Shown piece after piece: positions 1 to 8,168 of a stretch of DNA of 10,612 bases (positions within the stretch are counted from its first letter, which is position 1; the number at the start of each line of letters is the position of its first letter). The stretch is from positions 476,405 to 487,016 of the forward strand of contig NW_019091365.1 of NCBI RefSeq assembly GCF_001949145.1, in the 5' to 3' direction. The notes beneath the pieces were generated by a model. The model saw only the letters and a program-made list of their open reading frames with translations, was not told the DNA's origin and searched no databases. The translations under genes and the position numbers were made by a program. The DNA comes from Acanthaster planci (taxonomy: Eukaryota; Echinodermata; Asteroidea; Valvatida; Acanthasteridae).

Positions 1-1390
1 TAAGTAGTTTACAAAACAGTGACTGGCTTGAAATGAAAAAAAAAGTCCCATTAACTGTGTGGGGGGATATAGCAGTAGGTCTTTCAAGTAGATTTGTTTT
101 AGAAATGAAGTGACAAGGCCTGGGTTTGAGTTCAACCCAAATATGCAGACATCTGGTGACCAGAATGAGGCACCACGTTGTGTTGGTACACGAACGTGCA
201 TGTCAGAACATGAAATTAGGGTTGGACATTGACAGTTTTCTAGCTTTATTGGTATTTGTCTGTCCAGAAGCAGATGTGAGGGGACAAACTATCCTAAGGA
301 AAGGTGAGAATAAAAGATCCGTAGTTGTTTTGGCGTGTTTGTCCTTACAACACTTAAATCAGTGTTGTAATCGAGTCCACAACCTTCGAGGCCAAGTCTG
401 AGTCCTGGGTCTCTGAGGCCAAGGCCAAAATTGAGTCACGGCATCAGATTCCAAGGCCATGAAGCAGTTTTTATCATTGGTCAATCTCATCACTGATTAC
501 ACTGTACAATGCCACACTTGGGTGCAAGTGGTACAGTATGTGCACTGTAGACACACACATGGACCTGTACACAATGGTAAGTTGTACTTGAACACGCACA
601 CTCTACGTGTTCAGTGTGCCCACTGCATGCACATACTGGTAGGATCCATTCTGGAATTGGCACGTATCAAGTAACGCAACTACTGGTCGTAAATGAGTCA
701 AACAAGTCATTTGGGTTCCCTCATTTATTTGGCCAGGGCACCGATGAGCTTGTGTCAAGAGACGTACCTGTATCATCCCTCGTTGAAAACGATCGGCTCC
801 CCCTGCACCGAATTACGCATTCGACAGATTATACCCTTGAGACAAAGTTTCCCGCCCGTCTCCAATTTTGCGAAAATGATGAAAGAGGCTCTCCAATAGG
901 TCCCCCAGACTATATTTACTCTGACCTCTGAATGTGTACAGCTCGGGTCTTATATTAATTAGTGTTTGCTTCTAATATCTAAACCACCTGACTCTGCTGG
1001 ACTTTGCCAGCGTGGAAAGATAAGCAAACTGAAACGTGCACATTACAGTCTGTGCTGTCCTGATGTCTTTACATACAACGTACAGTACCTGTACACGTAT
1101 TCTGGCTACATGTACCTTCACAGTTTGCCTGTGGACTCTGCAGTATTAAGAGTTTTCAGAGTTGGTACCGCAGCAGTTAAGGCCCCAGGCTTTCGGTTGA
1201 ACAGTGTGTACATGGTACGTGCATGAAGAGCTACTGGGGCTGCTTGTTTGTTTTTTCATCTGAGAAGGTCTGCAATTTGTTGCTTCAGTCATCGTTAATT
1301 ACCAGAGCGTTTGGCGTAGGAATGCTGCTTGTGTACAACCCTGCTGCTAAGGATTTGTAGTTTTACTGGATGCGATAGTGCAAGGACAAG
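1..1390. other. Upstream flank and 5' leader of the Piezo gene; no gene recognised
   Basis: All open frames here (up to about 105 codons) are short, low in GC contrast and without recognisable motifs. The last part must hold the 5' untranslated leader. A pyrimidine tract ending at an AG (1247-1264, TTTGTTTTTTCATCTGAG) could be an acceptor for a leader exon running into exon 1, but no donor can be assigned. No convincing TATA box or CpG-island-like block was seen. Confidence 0.5.
373..463. repeat. Three degenerate copies of a roughly 30-base GAGTC...GAGGCCAAG unit
   Basis: GAGTC at 373, 400 and 433 is followed each time, after 12-14 variable bases, by GAGGCCAAG or CCAAGGCC (388, 415, 451). 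The copies differ in spacing and substitutions, so it is an old or imperfect minisatellite. It is not coding in any convincing frame. Confidence 0.45.
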
Positions 1391-1883
1391 ATGGCCAACA
1401 CAGCGAAAGGAAAGTATGCTAAGCTTCATCCCGATGTAGCACTGGCAGATCTATCATCGGCGGATGAGGCTAGTGACGAGGTAGACGTGATGAACCTAAC
1501 CTCCAAGCCTGCCAAGGGGAGTAGGACCAGCCTGACAGATCCATCCATGGACATCAGCGGCGGCAGTGACAAACTGGCCAATCACAAGCCGGGAGACCAG
1601 TCCTACGATGTCTACGACCGCGCCAGACCTGTTCGAGCTGCCCATCACGAGCCGGACCAGCTCTCCGCCCACGACACCACGACGATGACCTCGGGGATGA
1701 GCCTGAGTGAACTCCCATTCCGAGACCTCTGGAGGAATGCCAAGTTGTCCATCAAGTTGGCCTGGTCCAAGTCTCTCCAGGGCGTTTCCCGCTGGGGTCA
1801 AGAGACCAAAGCTTGGATCCTCTCCCGATATTTTGTCACATGGCTGCTCTTCTATTTTTTGGTTGGACCAGTAGTTCTGACCG
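1391..1883 (+). CDS. Piezo: Piezo exon 1: start codon, hydrophilic N-terminal extension and first membrane helix
   Basis: Encodes residues 1-164 plus the first base of codon 165. The ATG has A at -3 and G at +4, and an in-frame TAG lies at 1376-1378, only 12 bases upstream, so this start is well supported unless an unseen leader exon splices in between. Residues 1-100 are polar and probably disordered, with an acidic Ser/Asp/Glu patch at 20-32 containing casein-kinase-2-like sites (S22, S23). Residues 105-146 are rich in Lys/Arg and Trp (W114, W125, W135, W142). The first helix is about 147-164. The donor is ACCG|GTGAGA. Known vertebrate and fly Piezo proteins start only about 20-30 residues before the family's SLLR-like motif, so the extension is odd. 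GC content is higher than in the flanks, as expected for coding DNA. Confidence 0.78.
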
Positions 1884-4800
1884 GTGAGATCGCTGTGCTT
1901 GGTTTGACCCCAACACTGGATATTTATGCCTTTCTCACAGTTTACAGAGTGGATTCCAATTTTCCCATCAACTCCTTACAATCTCAGTTGTCCAGCGGCA
2001 GACTTTCTAACAGTTTGGAATTGCATGTTGATTGTTAAAATACCCAGCCCAATAGCATATGCACGTCCGTTCCAGTCCAGCTGGATGCTAGAGTTAGAGC
2101 CCTTTTGGGTTGCAGCTTGCATGTGCATAAGTCAGTAGTAAAGGCCAACATCTTCTGCTGCCCTGTCTTTTGTGAAATGGGACTCATCAAATGTGTTGAA
2201 ACATGCCCAAAATATCAACATTACCTCACAAATTGCAACTGCATTATGGTACCAATACCTACATACATGTAGTTCTGAGCAAAAAGTCACTGACAGACCC
2301 ACATTTCATGTACTAGTATACCATGCCTACTGCATGTACCAGTACATGTACATGTACATGTGCTCTACTAGCAGAACATGTACATGTATGTACATTTTAC
2401 ACATAGGCATTCATTATACAATACTTCCATGTCTTTTGCAAACACTTACAAACTTGCATTCACACATATACAATGTGTACAGGTGTACTCCACCACAGCA
2501 ATGTATAGCATTTTGCAAATGTATTTACATGCACCTCAATTATATGAACTCATTGCATCTGTATTGCATTGTCTTCGTATCTTATCCACAATCCCTGATG
2601 CATCACTGTCAAGGTTTTGGAGGATATTGCAGTATTGAGGTTTGTAGAGTCCAACCACATGTCCACGTACATGTATGTGTACATGTACGTACATGTAGAT
2701 GTTACATTGTCATGGGGATTGGCTCCACTGGAAGGAATAAAAAATGTTACATTTACAGAGAATGTGCCATTGGTTTCCTGGTGTGGGCTTTAGGTCTAGG
2801 AAGGGTCAAATCAAAATTGCTCAGGGAGGCATATGTTGTAATTTCAGATGAATATACATGTAGCTGTACTCTGTGTTTATTGTCTTTCTCAACAGCCTCA
2901 TTACTGCGCTACAATGCCTTGTCCGGTGCGTATCTACTCTGTCTTCTGGTGCTGCCCCTCATGCCCAATCCCAGCCGAAGGAACATGTCTGGTAAGGTTC
3001 CCTCCCCAAGTCAAGACTGGCACGCATTTCCTCGAAAAGTGAAGTGATAGCCTGGCTGGCCTGTTACCAGTGTTGTAGTCAAATACTCTTTTAGTACCAA
3101 GTTCTCTGCTAAATATTGAACTGGTTAGAATGACAACTTCATTCCATTTCCCTCCTTGAATAAAAATGAAGGGTTCATGATAAAAGCACTGAAATGATAC
3201 TTTTCTCCTTAAAACTTAAGTTTTACAAAGCTGAAAGTGTCTGAAGTCTTGCTTTTGTTTTGTAATCTTACCGTTGTGTTTCCACCGTCTTGTACCCATT
3301 GTTCTCTAGCTTTGTTCCCTGTATCTGATAGCCTTTATAGTCAGGCGTGCAACTTTTCCTTGGATCAGCTGATTTCCACATTTATCACTTTATACTCGTG
3401 CCGTTGAAAATTAAAAAAACACTGAACAGAGTCATGTAAAGATTGGAATTTCCTTGTTCTTTGTCAAAGCCCAAATTGCGAACCGGTATATTCCTTGCTT
3501 TTTTGGCAAATTTTAATCAGGCTATCATTGATTTGCTCATTGTTGATACTTTACTCTTAATTTACTGATAATTCTGTTGTTTGTTGTCCCTTGTTTTGCC
3601 CAGGGAGGACTGGGATATACCTCATCATCCTTCTCATCTTGTCTGCCCTTGCCTGCCTCACCCAGGCCGTATTCCAGATTGTCCTTGCCGCTGACTCACC
3701 GTACGGCCACGACTGGGAAGCATGTGAGTATCCATCTGGGATACCATGAGACACAGAGGGAAGAATTGAAAATCAAGGGGCAAATTGAGCCTTTAAACCC
3801 TACCCACCTTAGGCATAACTTCAGAAGTATCCCCAAAATGCAGCAAGTTCCAGCACCCAGCTTAGATCTTAACCTCTAGGGTCCTTCAAAGTTTGCCAGC
3901 GGGTGGAAGGTAATAACTTGCCTCATGGATTTGGAAACAAGACAGTCAAATTGGCCTAAAATGTGTGTTAAATGGAGAAACCTTATGTGCATATAAGTTT
4001 CAGATCAGGCCCTGCAATGAGACCATGGCATTAGCCGGACTGAATATGAATTAATATTTGATGAATTTCTTTCTTGAGGTAACGGAACTGAGCCAATTTG
4101 GAGACAGCTTGGTTATCAGAGGTAAGAGAACAGTTCATTCCTATGAGTGTAAATTACCGGAATATGTACATGAGGGAAGCATACACGTATATCAGCTTTG
4201 ATGGCAAGTTCTACTAGAATGCTATCGTAAATGAATGCAACAGGAAGCTCAAGGAAATTTTCTTTAAACAGAGCGCTTCAACATTTCCAAGACCTACAAT
4301 TAATGATTCCGGTATTGTGGTATCAGGTTAAATGAGCTTTCTGGTGGATCCGTTTGCCGCCTCATCCTTCCTGATGTGGTGGTCCTCCTAGTCACCATCA
4401 TCGTATTTGCGGTCTGCAAGAAGCTCTTTGCCCCGCGTAACCCAGCCGACGAGACCCAGCAGCCGACGGAAGCCGATGGCAGTCCCGCCGTAGTGGAACG
4501 CCGCACCCGGCCCAAGTCAGTGGTGGTGGAAGGCCTGCAGTCCTTCCTGGCCATGCTGCTGTGCGCCTTTGCCGCGGTCATCTACCCGTCAGTCACCTCG
4601 GGCCTGTACTTTGTCACCTTCCTGCTGGTCATCACCTGGTGGTCGCTCTACAAGTCCTGGGGTCAGCGGTTCTACCACGTCTGCATCGTTTGGCTCCTCT
4701 ACAGCGGTGCCCACATCTTTGCCTTGTATCTCTATCAGTTCCCGTTCTTTCAGGAGGGTTTGGCTCCAGAAGACCTCTTTGCCAGGTGAGAACTTCTTTT

Positions 4801-7800
4801 CGTTGCACAGGAATTAACCACTTCCGTGAAGTAATGCTTGCCTCCAGAGTTTCCCAAATATGAATGGCCTCATGAGGTGACAAGATGAGAAAACCAACTG
4901 AGAGAAGGTAAGTCAGACAAAAGAAGAACACCTTGAAAGTACCTGCGTTATCAATGAGGTTTAAAAATTGGGTTCTGTGAGCCAAGCTGAAAGGTATGTG
5001 TACATGTAAAATCAGTTAAGTACACTTTAGTGCTTGCTTGAAAGAGGCCACTTGTCACCAAGCCGAACCAAACCAAACACCATACAAGAAACAAACCAAT
5101 CCAACCCATTCAACCCAGCAATGCCCACTCAACTCAACCCAACCACAAATGGAGGCAATTCCTTATTTCGTATCATTCCTGTTCAATTTTTTTTGCCTGC
5201 TGTGGTATTAATGCACTTTTGAAGGACATCTGAAAAAAGTGTTTACTGCAGTTGCATGCAAAAGGAGTATTATTGTTTCCGTTGGTTGATCAAATTCAGT
5301 AATTTGGGAAGCTTATGTATTTTTTTTCCTGATATCAAAACCACCGGTTTTACTGGGCAGTAAATTATTTATGAGGAAACCTGCAGCTGCTTATTACTTT
5401 TATGAACAGCAGAGGGTTTTTGTTTTTACTGATTTTCAAATGCTGTTGTTCCTGAATTGTCCTTTCAGCTCAATTGCTTTCATGTCTGACTTGATGGCTC
5501 ATCGCACGTACATGTACCTCACAATTTATTGATTGTCTGTATTTGTTCAAAATGATGCATATCTGTCCATGGAGATATACATGTACATATATCCATTGCC
5601 TCACACATGTGATGGGTATGTTATGTGAATTATGTGTTGTACAAGCTGCTTTTCTCTTTTTCACTCCTCAAAAAATAATAAATGGATCCCTGTAGTGGAG
5701 AAAAAAGGTTGCCTTTAATACCATTTCCATGCCAGCAGTAAATTTAGTACTGAATTGATTGATATAGCTTTCTTCAACAAGTCTACATGTAATTGCACCT
5801 TACTCGTGCCATATGTTGAATTAGGCACCCGCAGTTTGGTGTTGTATGTACGTGGACGGGTCTATTAGGGTTTGCCCCTCAAAAATCATTGAGTTGAATC
5901 AAATGAGATTGTCACGCACTGTACAGACAAAACGAGCGACATGCAGATCGAAACGTACATGTAGATACCCCTTGCTGCTAAAAGTAGCATCATCCTTCGT
6001 GCAGACTGAAAGTACATTGTACATACAGGTACATACACCATTTCTTAGCATTCCGAAAGTGTTACAGGTAGGCTCTTTACAGCAAGAAGACCGGTTCATC
6101 ATGACAATTTGGGACGCAAATAGTCTCTCCGTTGATGTGTTAACATTAACTGCACTTTTTTCAGTCTCACTGATAACTTTTCCCCATTCTGAAGTTATGT
6201 GGTGATAAATAATTATGTGTGTATACGTACATGTGGACTATTGCGTGTACTTGTATATCTGTCTTGATCGTGATAAGCTGTCTGTAATAACAACAGTGAG
6301 CAGTCTTCGGAGTTTGAATAAACATGCCGTCTCAAAAAGAAGTAAGCCGGGTGTACATGTACATGCCAGCTGGAGACAGCTATGGTGACATAAACATCTG
6401 CAGTTTCACAGCAGTACAAATTGATTATTATGCACTACATGCACGTGCGCCATTGGGTGGTACATTGGGCCCACCTTCTGCAAGAAGACCAGGCAGCTTT
6501 GTTGTTCAAATGACCACCACCCCCAAAATGGAACAAAAACTCGCCAGATGTCACGCCCCGATCACTCCGGTTCATTTCAACACCATGAATACAACCAAAG
6601 TTTGTTAAAGAACCTGAATCACATCTCCCCATGGAGGGACCCTTCCTGCAAGCTGAAAGAACTTGACTATTCACCAGAGTCTTTCCACCTGTAATGTGGG
6701 TGGGTTCGAAATCTCTAAAAGTACCGATACTGTAGAGATACATGCGACATGCATTATCCTTCAGATGGTAAATGTGTTGGCCTGTGTGCCCCACTCTTTA
6801 CCTCTCCCCCTCCCCGATACCTCATTCCTAAAAAAACAATCTTTTAGAAAGTGTCAGGAAGGGTTTTGCAGAAATTGGTCAAGGATACCCCCTGGTCCCC
6901 CCTCCCCTCTATCAGTAACAATGACGTGTTGCATTCGGCATGGTCAGGTTCCAGTTTAGCTTTCATTACGCGAGTATGAAAAATAAGGGCATGACCATTC
7001 TTCAGTAATCAGTGATCTGAAAATGCTGTGTGACTTTGCGTCATGATGTGAAATAGACCTGCATCACCATACTTGGCTCAACAGTAAATGCACCAAAACC
7101 AAGAGCAATGTTTTCTGGGCCAAGACAGTCTGACTGTTGGTGACAAATCTCGCTGCTGTGAATGAAACATCAAGAGTTTTTAGAAGGAACCAGTAGTTTT
7201 GCACAGTAGTGAATGCCGCAGCTTTGAAGTTCAGTACATGCATGTACATGTACATGTATCATACTGTGAGTTTGGCAATTTGATAAGCATTGTAAAGGTG
7301 GAATTGTTACACACCATATGAAAAAGTACACTGCCATTGTAATACCATTACGCACTTGTGTGCTTCGTCATATTCTGATAGTTATGAAAAGTGCCGGATT
7401 CTAATGTCAACCATCAATCTTTTCATTGCCCTCCCAGACTTTTTGGACTGAGAGCCATCATTAATGCCACGGAATGCGACGAACCAAGAGAAATTGTATT
7501 TGTCGGCGGTCAGCCTTGGTTTGTCTACGTCAACCCGGGGGCTGTGCTGATATTCTATTTCTACTTGGCCATTCTGATCCGATGCTGGCTGGACGGACCG
7601 GTGAGTCGTTGACGCTAATTACCCCTCGGCCGCAAATTTGCTGCAGCAGCAGATTAGAAAATGGCTTAGCTTATTTCCCCAGTGTCCTTTTTTGTAGGGG
7701 GGAGGTTATGGTTGGAATTAATAAAGCTATCTTTTTCAATGCTCGTGTTCCTGTTCTAGAGATACGGTTTTGGAGATCCTTTGAATACTTGAGCACACAA

Positions 7801-8168
7801 ATTTCACGTTTAGTCTGCTATTTACAAGATCAATAGATCTGCATTTCCTCTGAAAAGGGTTATTTTTTGTTTTGTTTGGTGCTTTTTTGTTTTGTTTTTT
7901 CACTTGTTTATTCCTTGAGCAAAGTCATATTTGGCTGTAAAATATATAAATGGGAAATGCAGTCCTTGCTGGTGTGGCATTATAAATGCTTTCATCTCCT
8001 GTTAGTGGCAAACCTAGAAGGCAACAGAAAAATGCGAATGCGAAATATGAATGCAAATAATTGTGTGTTGTTTTTCAGAGCCAGTCCAACAACGTCCGAT
8101 TGTCTCTGTATTGCGAAACTGAGTACAGTTTTTGTTACGATAGCGAAGTAGAAAGTGACGGCGTTCCT
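1391..8168 (+). CDS. Piezo: Piezo-type mechanosensitive ion channel, N-terminal part (split gene, 3' end outside window)
   Basis: Overall gene model: exons 1391-1883, 2896-2991, 3604-3723, 4079-4121, 4327-4785, 7438-7600 and, tentatively, 8079-8168. All junctions use GT/AG and keep one reading frame, giving 458 residues (488 with the last exon). Piezo proteins form trimeric, propeller-shaped cation channels in the plasma membrane, opened by membrane tension. The window covers the distal blade: eight predicted helices at about 147-164, 171-188, 200-225, 264-282, 321-337, 343-359, 367-387 and 435-454, i.e. two four-helix units. Recognition rests on the family's opening pattern (SLLRYNALSGAYLL, then PLMPNPSRRN), the TRP-like WWSLY stretch near 354-359, and LFGLRAII followed by VNPGAVLIFYFYLAILIRCWL. 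The pore and C-terminal domain are not in the window. Vertebrates have PIEZO1 and PIEZO2, and many invertebrates one gene; which copy this is cannot be decided here. Confidence 0.87.
2332..2396. repeat. TACATG/ACATGT palindromic simple-repeat block
   Basis: Runs of alternating TACATG units, interrupted by TGCTCTACTAGCAGA. The unit is self-complementary, so the block can form hairpins and reads alike on both strands. It contains no stop codons in any frame of the pure repeat, which explains long open frames across it. Confidence 0.8.
2658..2699. repeat. TACATGTA palindromic simple-repeat block
   Basis: Contains CACGTACATGTATGTGTACA followed by TGTACGTACATGTAG, the same family as the block at 2332-2396. 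Some units vary to ACGTAC, still palindromic. Confidence 0.75.
2896..2991 (+). CDS. Piezo: Piezo exon 2: second membrane helix
   Basis: Acceptor TCTTTCTCAACAG|CC and donor TCTG|GTAAGG. The exon is 96 bases and enters and leaves after the first base of a codon. It encodes residues 165-196 plus one base: SLLRYNALSGAYLLCLLVLP, followed by LMPNPSRRNMS. This matches the start of Piezo channels very well: a short basic turn after helix 1, then a Leu-rich helix, then a Pro/Arg-Arg-Asn segment on the cytosolic side. It is the strongest family signature in the left half of the window. Confidence 0.92.
2992..3603 (+). other. Intron 2 of Piezo (phase 1)
   Basis: Starts GTAAGG and ends TTGTTTTGCCCAG. 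It is AT-rich single-copy-looking sequence. Nothing else was seen. Confidence 0.85.
3604..3723 (+). CDS. Piezo: Piezo exon 3: third membrane helix
   Basis: Acceptor CTTGTTTTGCCCAG|GG and a consensus donor GCAT|GTGAGT. The 120-base exon encodes residues 197-236 plus the first base of codon 237. RTGIYLIILLILSALACLTQ continues as a hydrophobic helix at about 200-225. The polar stretch after it (DSPYGHDWEA) begins an outer loop. A longer open frame starting at 3577 overlaps this exon in a different frame and is not coding. Confidence 0.9.
3724..4078 (+). other. Intron 3 of Piezo (phase 1)
   Basis: Starts with a consensus GTGAGTAT donor and ends TTTCTTTCTTGAG. No other feature was seen. Confidence 0.8.
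4079..4121 (+). CDS. Piezo: Piezo exon 4: 43-base exon encoding an outer loop
   Basis: Acceptor TTTCTTTCTTGAG|GT and donor CAGAG|GTAAGA. It adds C237 (split codon), then NGTEPIWRQLGYQ, and leaves AG for codon 251. The pattern W..lG..R before the next helix fits the family, where a Trp and an amphipathic piece ending in Arg precede the segment leading into helix 4. The NGT sequon at 238 would be extracellular. The exon is too short to stand on coding statistics. It is called from phase, splice sites and family pattern. Confidence 0.82.
4122..4326 (+). other. Intron 4 of Piezo (phase 2)
   Basis: A 205-base intron from GTAAGA to TGGTATCAG. The 3' end has a weak pyrimidine tract and two earlier competing AGs (4271, 4273) that would break the frame. 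Confidence 0.75.
4327..4785 (+). CDS. Piezo: Piezo exon 5: fourth to seventh membrane helices
   Basis: The largest exon of the window (459 bases, residues 251-403 plus two bases). The acceptor GGTATTGTGGTATCAG|G has a weak pyrimidine tract. It was chosen because it alone restores the frame: R251-LNELSGGSVCRLILPD leads into helix 4 as in other Piezos, whereas the upstream AGs at 4271 and 4273 run into stops. A stop at 4304-4306 in the coding frame bars an earlier start. Contents: helix 4 (264-282), a polar Pro/Glu/Gln-rich cytosolic loop (282-315), helix 5 (321-337), the conserved PSVTSGLYF turn, helix 6 with a TWW motif (354-356), and helix 7 (367-387) followed by FPFF and an acidic PEDLFAR. 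Donor GCCAG|GTGAGA. GC is clearly above the introns. Confidence 0.92.
5059..5150. repeat. AACCAAACC/AACCCA-rich low-complexity stretch
   Basis: An irregular purine/C-rich strand with repeated AACCAA, AACCCA and CAACTCAACCC elements, almost without G. It is too irregular for a telomeric array. Confidence 0.45.
5573..5592. repeat. Imperfect palindrome centred on CATGTA
   Basis: GATATACATGTACATATATC is almost its own reverse complement. It is one of several isolated TACATGTA-type palindromes in intron 5. Confidence 0.5.
6011..6037. repeat. TGTACA/TACATACA repeat cluster
   Basis: AGTACATTGTACATACAGGT followed by ACATACA, with overlapping TGTACA palindromes. Related single elements lie at 6217-6235 and 6352-6365. 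Confidence 0.5.
7233..7258. repeat. TACATG palindromic simple-repeat block upstream of exon 6
   Basis: AGTACATGCATGTACATGTA then CATGTA: about four TACATG/CATGTA units, self-complementary, about 180 bases before the exon 6 acceptor. Confidence 0.7.
7438..7600 (+). CDS. Piezo: Piezo exon 6: outer loop and eighth membrane helix
   Basis: Acceptor TTCATTGCCCTCCCAG|AC with a good pyrimidine tract, and consensus donor ACCG|GTGAGT. The 163-base exon completes codon 404 (Arg) and ends at a codon boundary at residue 458. It encodes LFGLRAIINATEC, a short polar loop with a tryptophan (GGQPWFVYVN), and the helix PGAVLIFYFYLAILIRCWL. LFGL, W...vNP and LIRCWL.(D/E)GP closely follow the Piezo pattern at the end of the second four-helix unit. 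The NAT sequon at 413 falls on the predicted outside. This exon is very secure. Confidence 0.94.
7601..8078 (+). other. Intron 6 of Piezo (phase 0), if exon 7 is real
   Basis: Starts with consensus GTGAGT. A T-rich stretch with TTTTGTTTTG units lies at 7861-7900. The 3' end GTTGTTTTTCAG is a good acceptor. If exon 7 is not used, the intron runs on past the window. Confidence 0.5.
8079..8168 (+). CDS. Piezo: Candidate Piezo exon 7: part of the cytosolic loop after helix 8
   Basis: Acceptor GTGTGTTGTTTTTCAG|AG is strong, and a possible donor TCCT|GTAGGT gives a 90-base, phase 0-0 exon, fitting the phase-0 end of exon 6. It would encode SQSNNVRLSLYCETEYSFCY then an acidic tail (DSEVESDGVP). The cytosolic loop in this place is poorly conserved among Piezos, so family similarity cannot confirm it. 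A phase 0-0 exon divisible by three could be an optional cassette. The open frame continues to 8321, so another donor is possible. It may also be a chance open stretch. Confidence 0.4.

Larger units (their letters stand above)
1884..2895 (+). other. Intron 1 of Piezo (phase 1)
   Basis: Bounded by GTGAGA and TTTCTCAACAG. It holds two blocks of TACATGTA-type palindromic repeats and a stop-free frame from 2172 that joins exon 2 in frame (see findings). Protein predicted from that frame is dominated by repeat-derived Tyr/Met/Cys/His/Val and has no recognisable domain, so the default call is intron. Confidence 0.75.
4786..7437 (+). other. Intron 5 of Piezo (phase 2), the longest complete intron
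   Basis: 2,652 bases from GTGAGA to CCCTCCCAG. It contains several TACATGTA palindromes (about 5507, 5573, 5953, 6011, 6217, 6352 and 7233) and an AACC-rich low-complexity stretch near 5059-5150. No open frame in it has recognisable similarity, plausible splice pairing or coding-like GC. Residues 404 and 405 join directly across it in the expected Piezo order, so no exon is missing. Confidence 0.82.

Noticed and set aside
614-931. 105-codon open frame upstream of Piezo
   Set aside because: No hydrophobic pattern, motif or splice partners, and base composition like the surrounding flank.
1285-1290. TTCAGTC-like initiator as the transcription start
   Set aside because: It matches the initiator consensus, but there is no TATA box at the right distance and no clear downstream element. 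Such a short match is expected by chance.
1496-1801. 101-codon open frame on the - strand
   Set aside because: It lies wholly inside exon 1 on the opposite strand and shows no family motif. It is a shadow of GC-richer coding DNA.
2172-2895. Long open frame (291 codons with exon 2) as a separate gene
   Set aside because: Its left part is driven by the stop-free TACATG repeat and yields Tyr/Met/Cys/His-rich protein without domains. Its only recognisable part is exon 2 of Piezo. Only the alternative-N-terminus idea is kept, as a finding.
4300-4985. Open frames on both strands over exon 5 (up to 117 codons)
   Set aside because: They overlap the well-supported Piezo exon in other frames and have Arg/Ser-rich composition typical of shadow frames.
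5059-5150. Interstitial telomere-like array
   Set aside because: The AACC-rich elements are irregular and do not form TTAGGG/CCCTAA units.
5681-5690. AATAAA-type polyadenylation signals in introns (also near 3160 and 6318)
   Set aside because: They are frequent in AT-rich introns by chance, and the coding sequence continues in frame downstream.
6324-6794. Open frames on both strands in intron 5
   Set aside because: No recognisable domain and no exon-like splice sites in a useful phase. Exons 5 and 6 already join with the expected family order.
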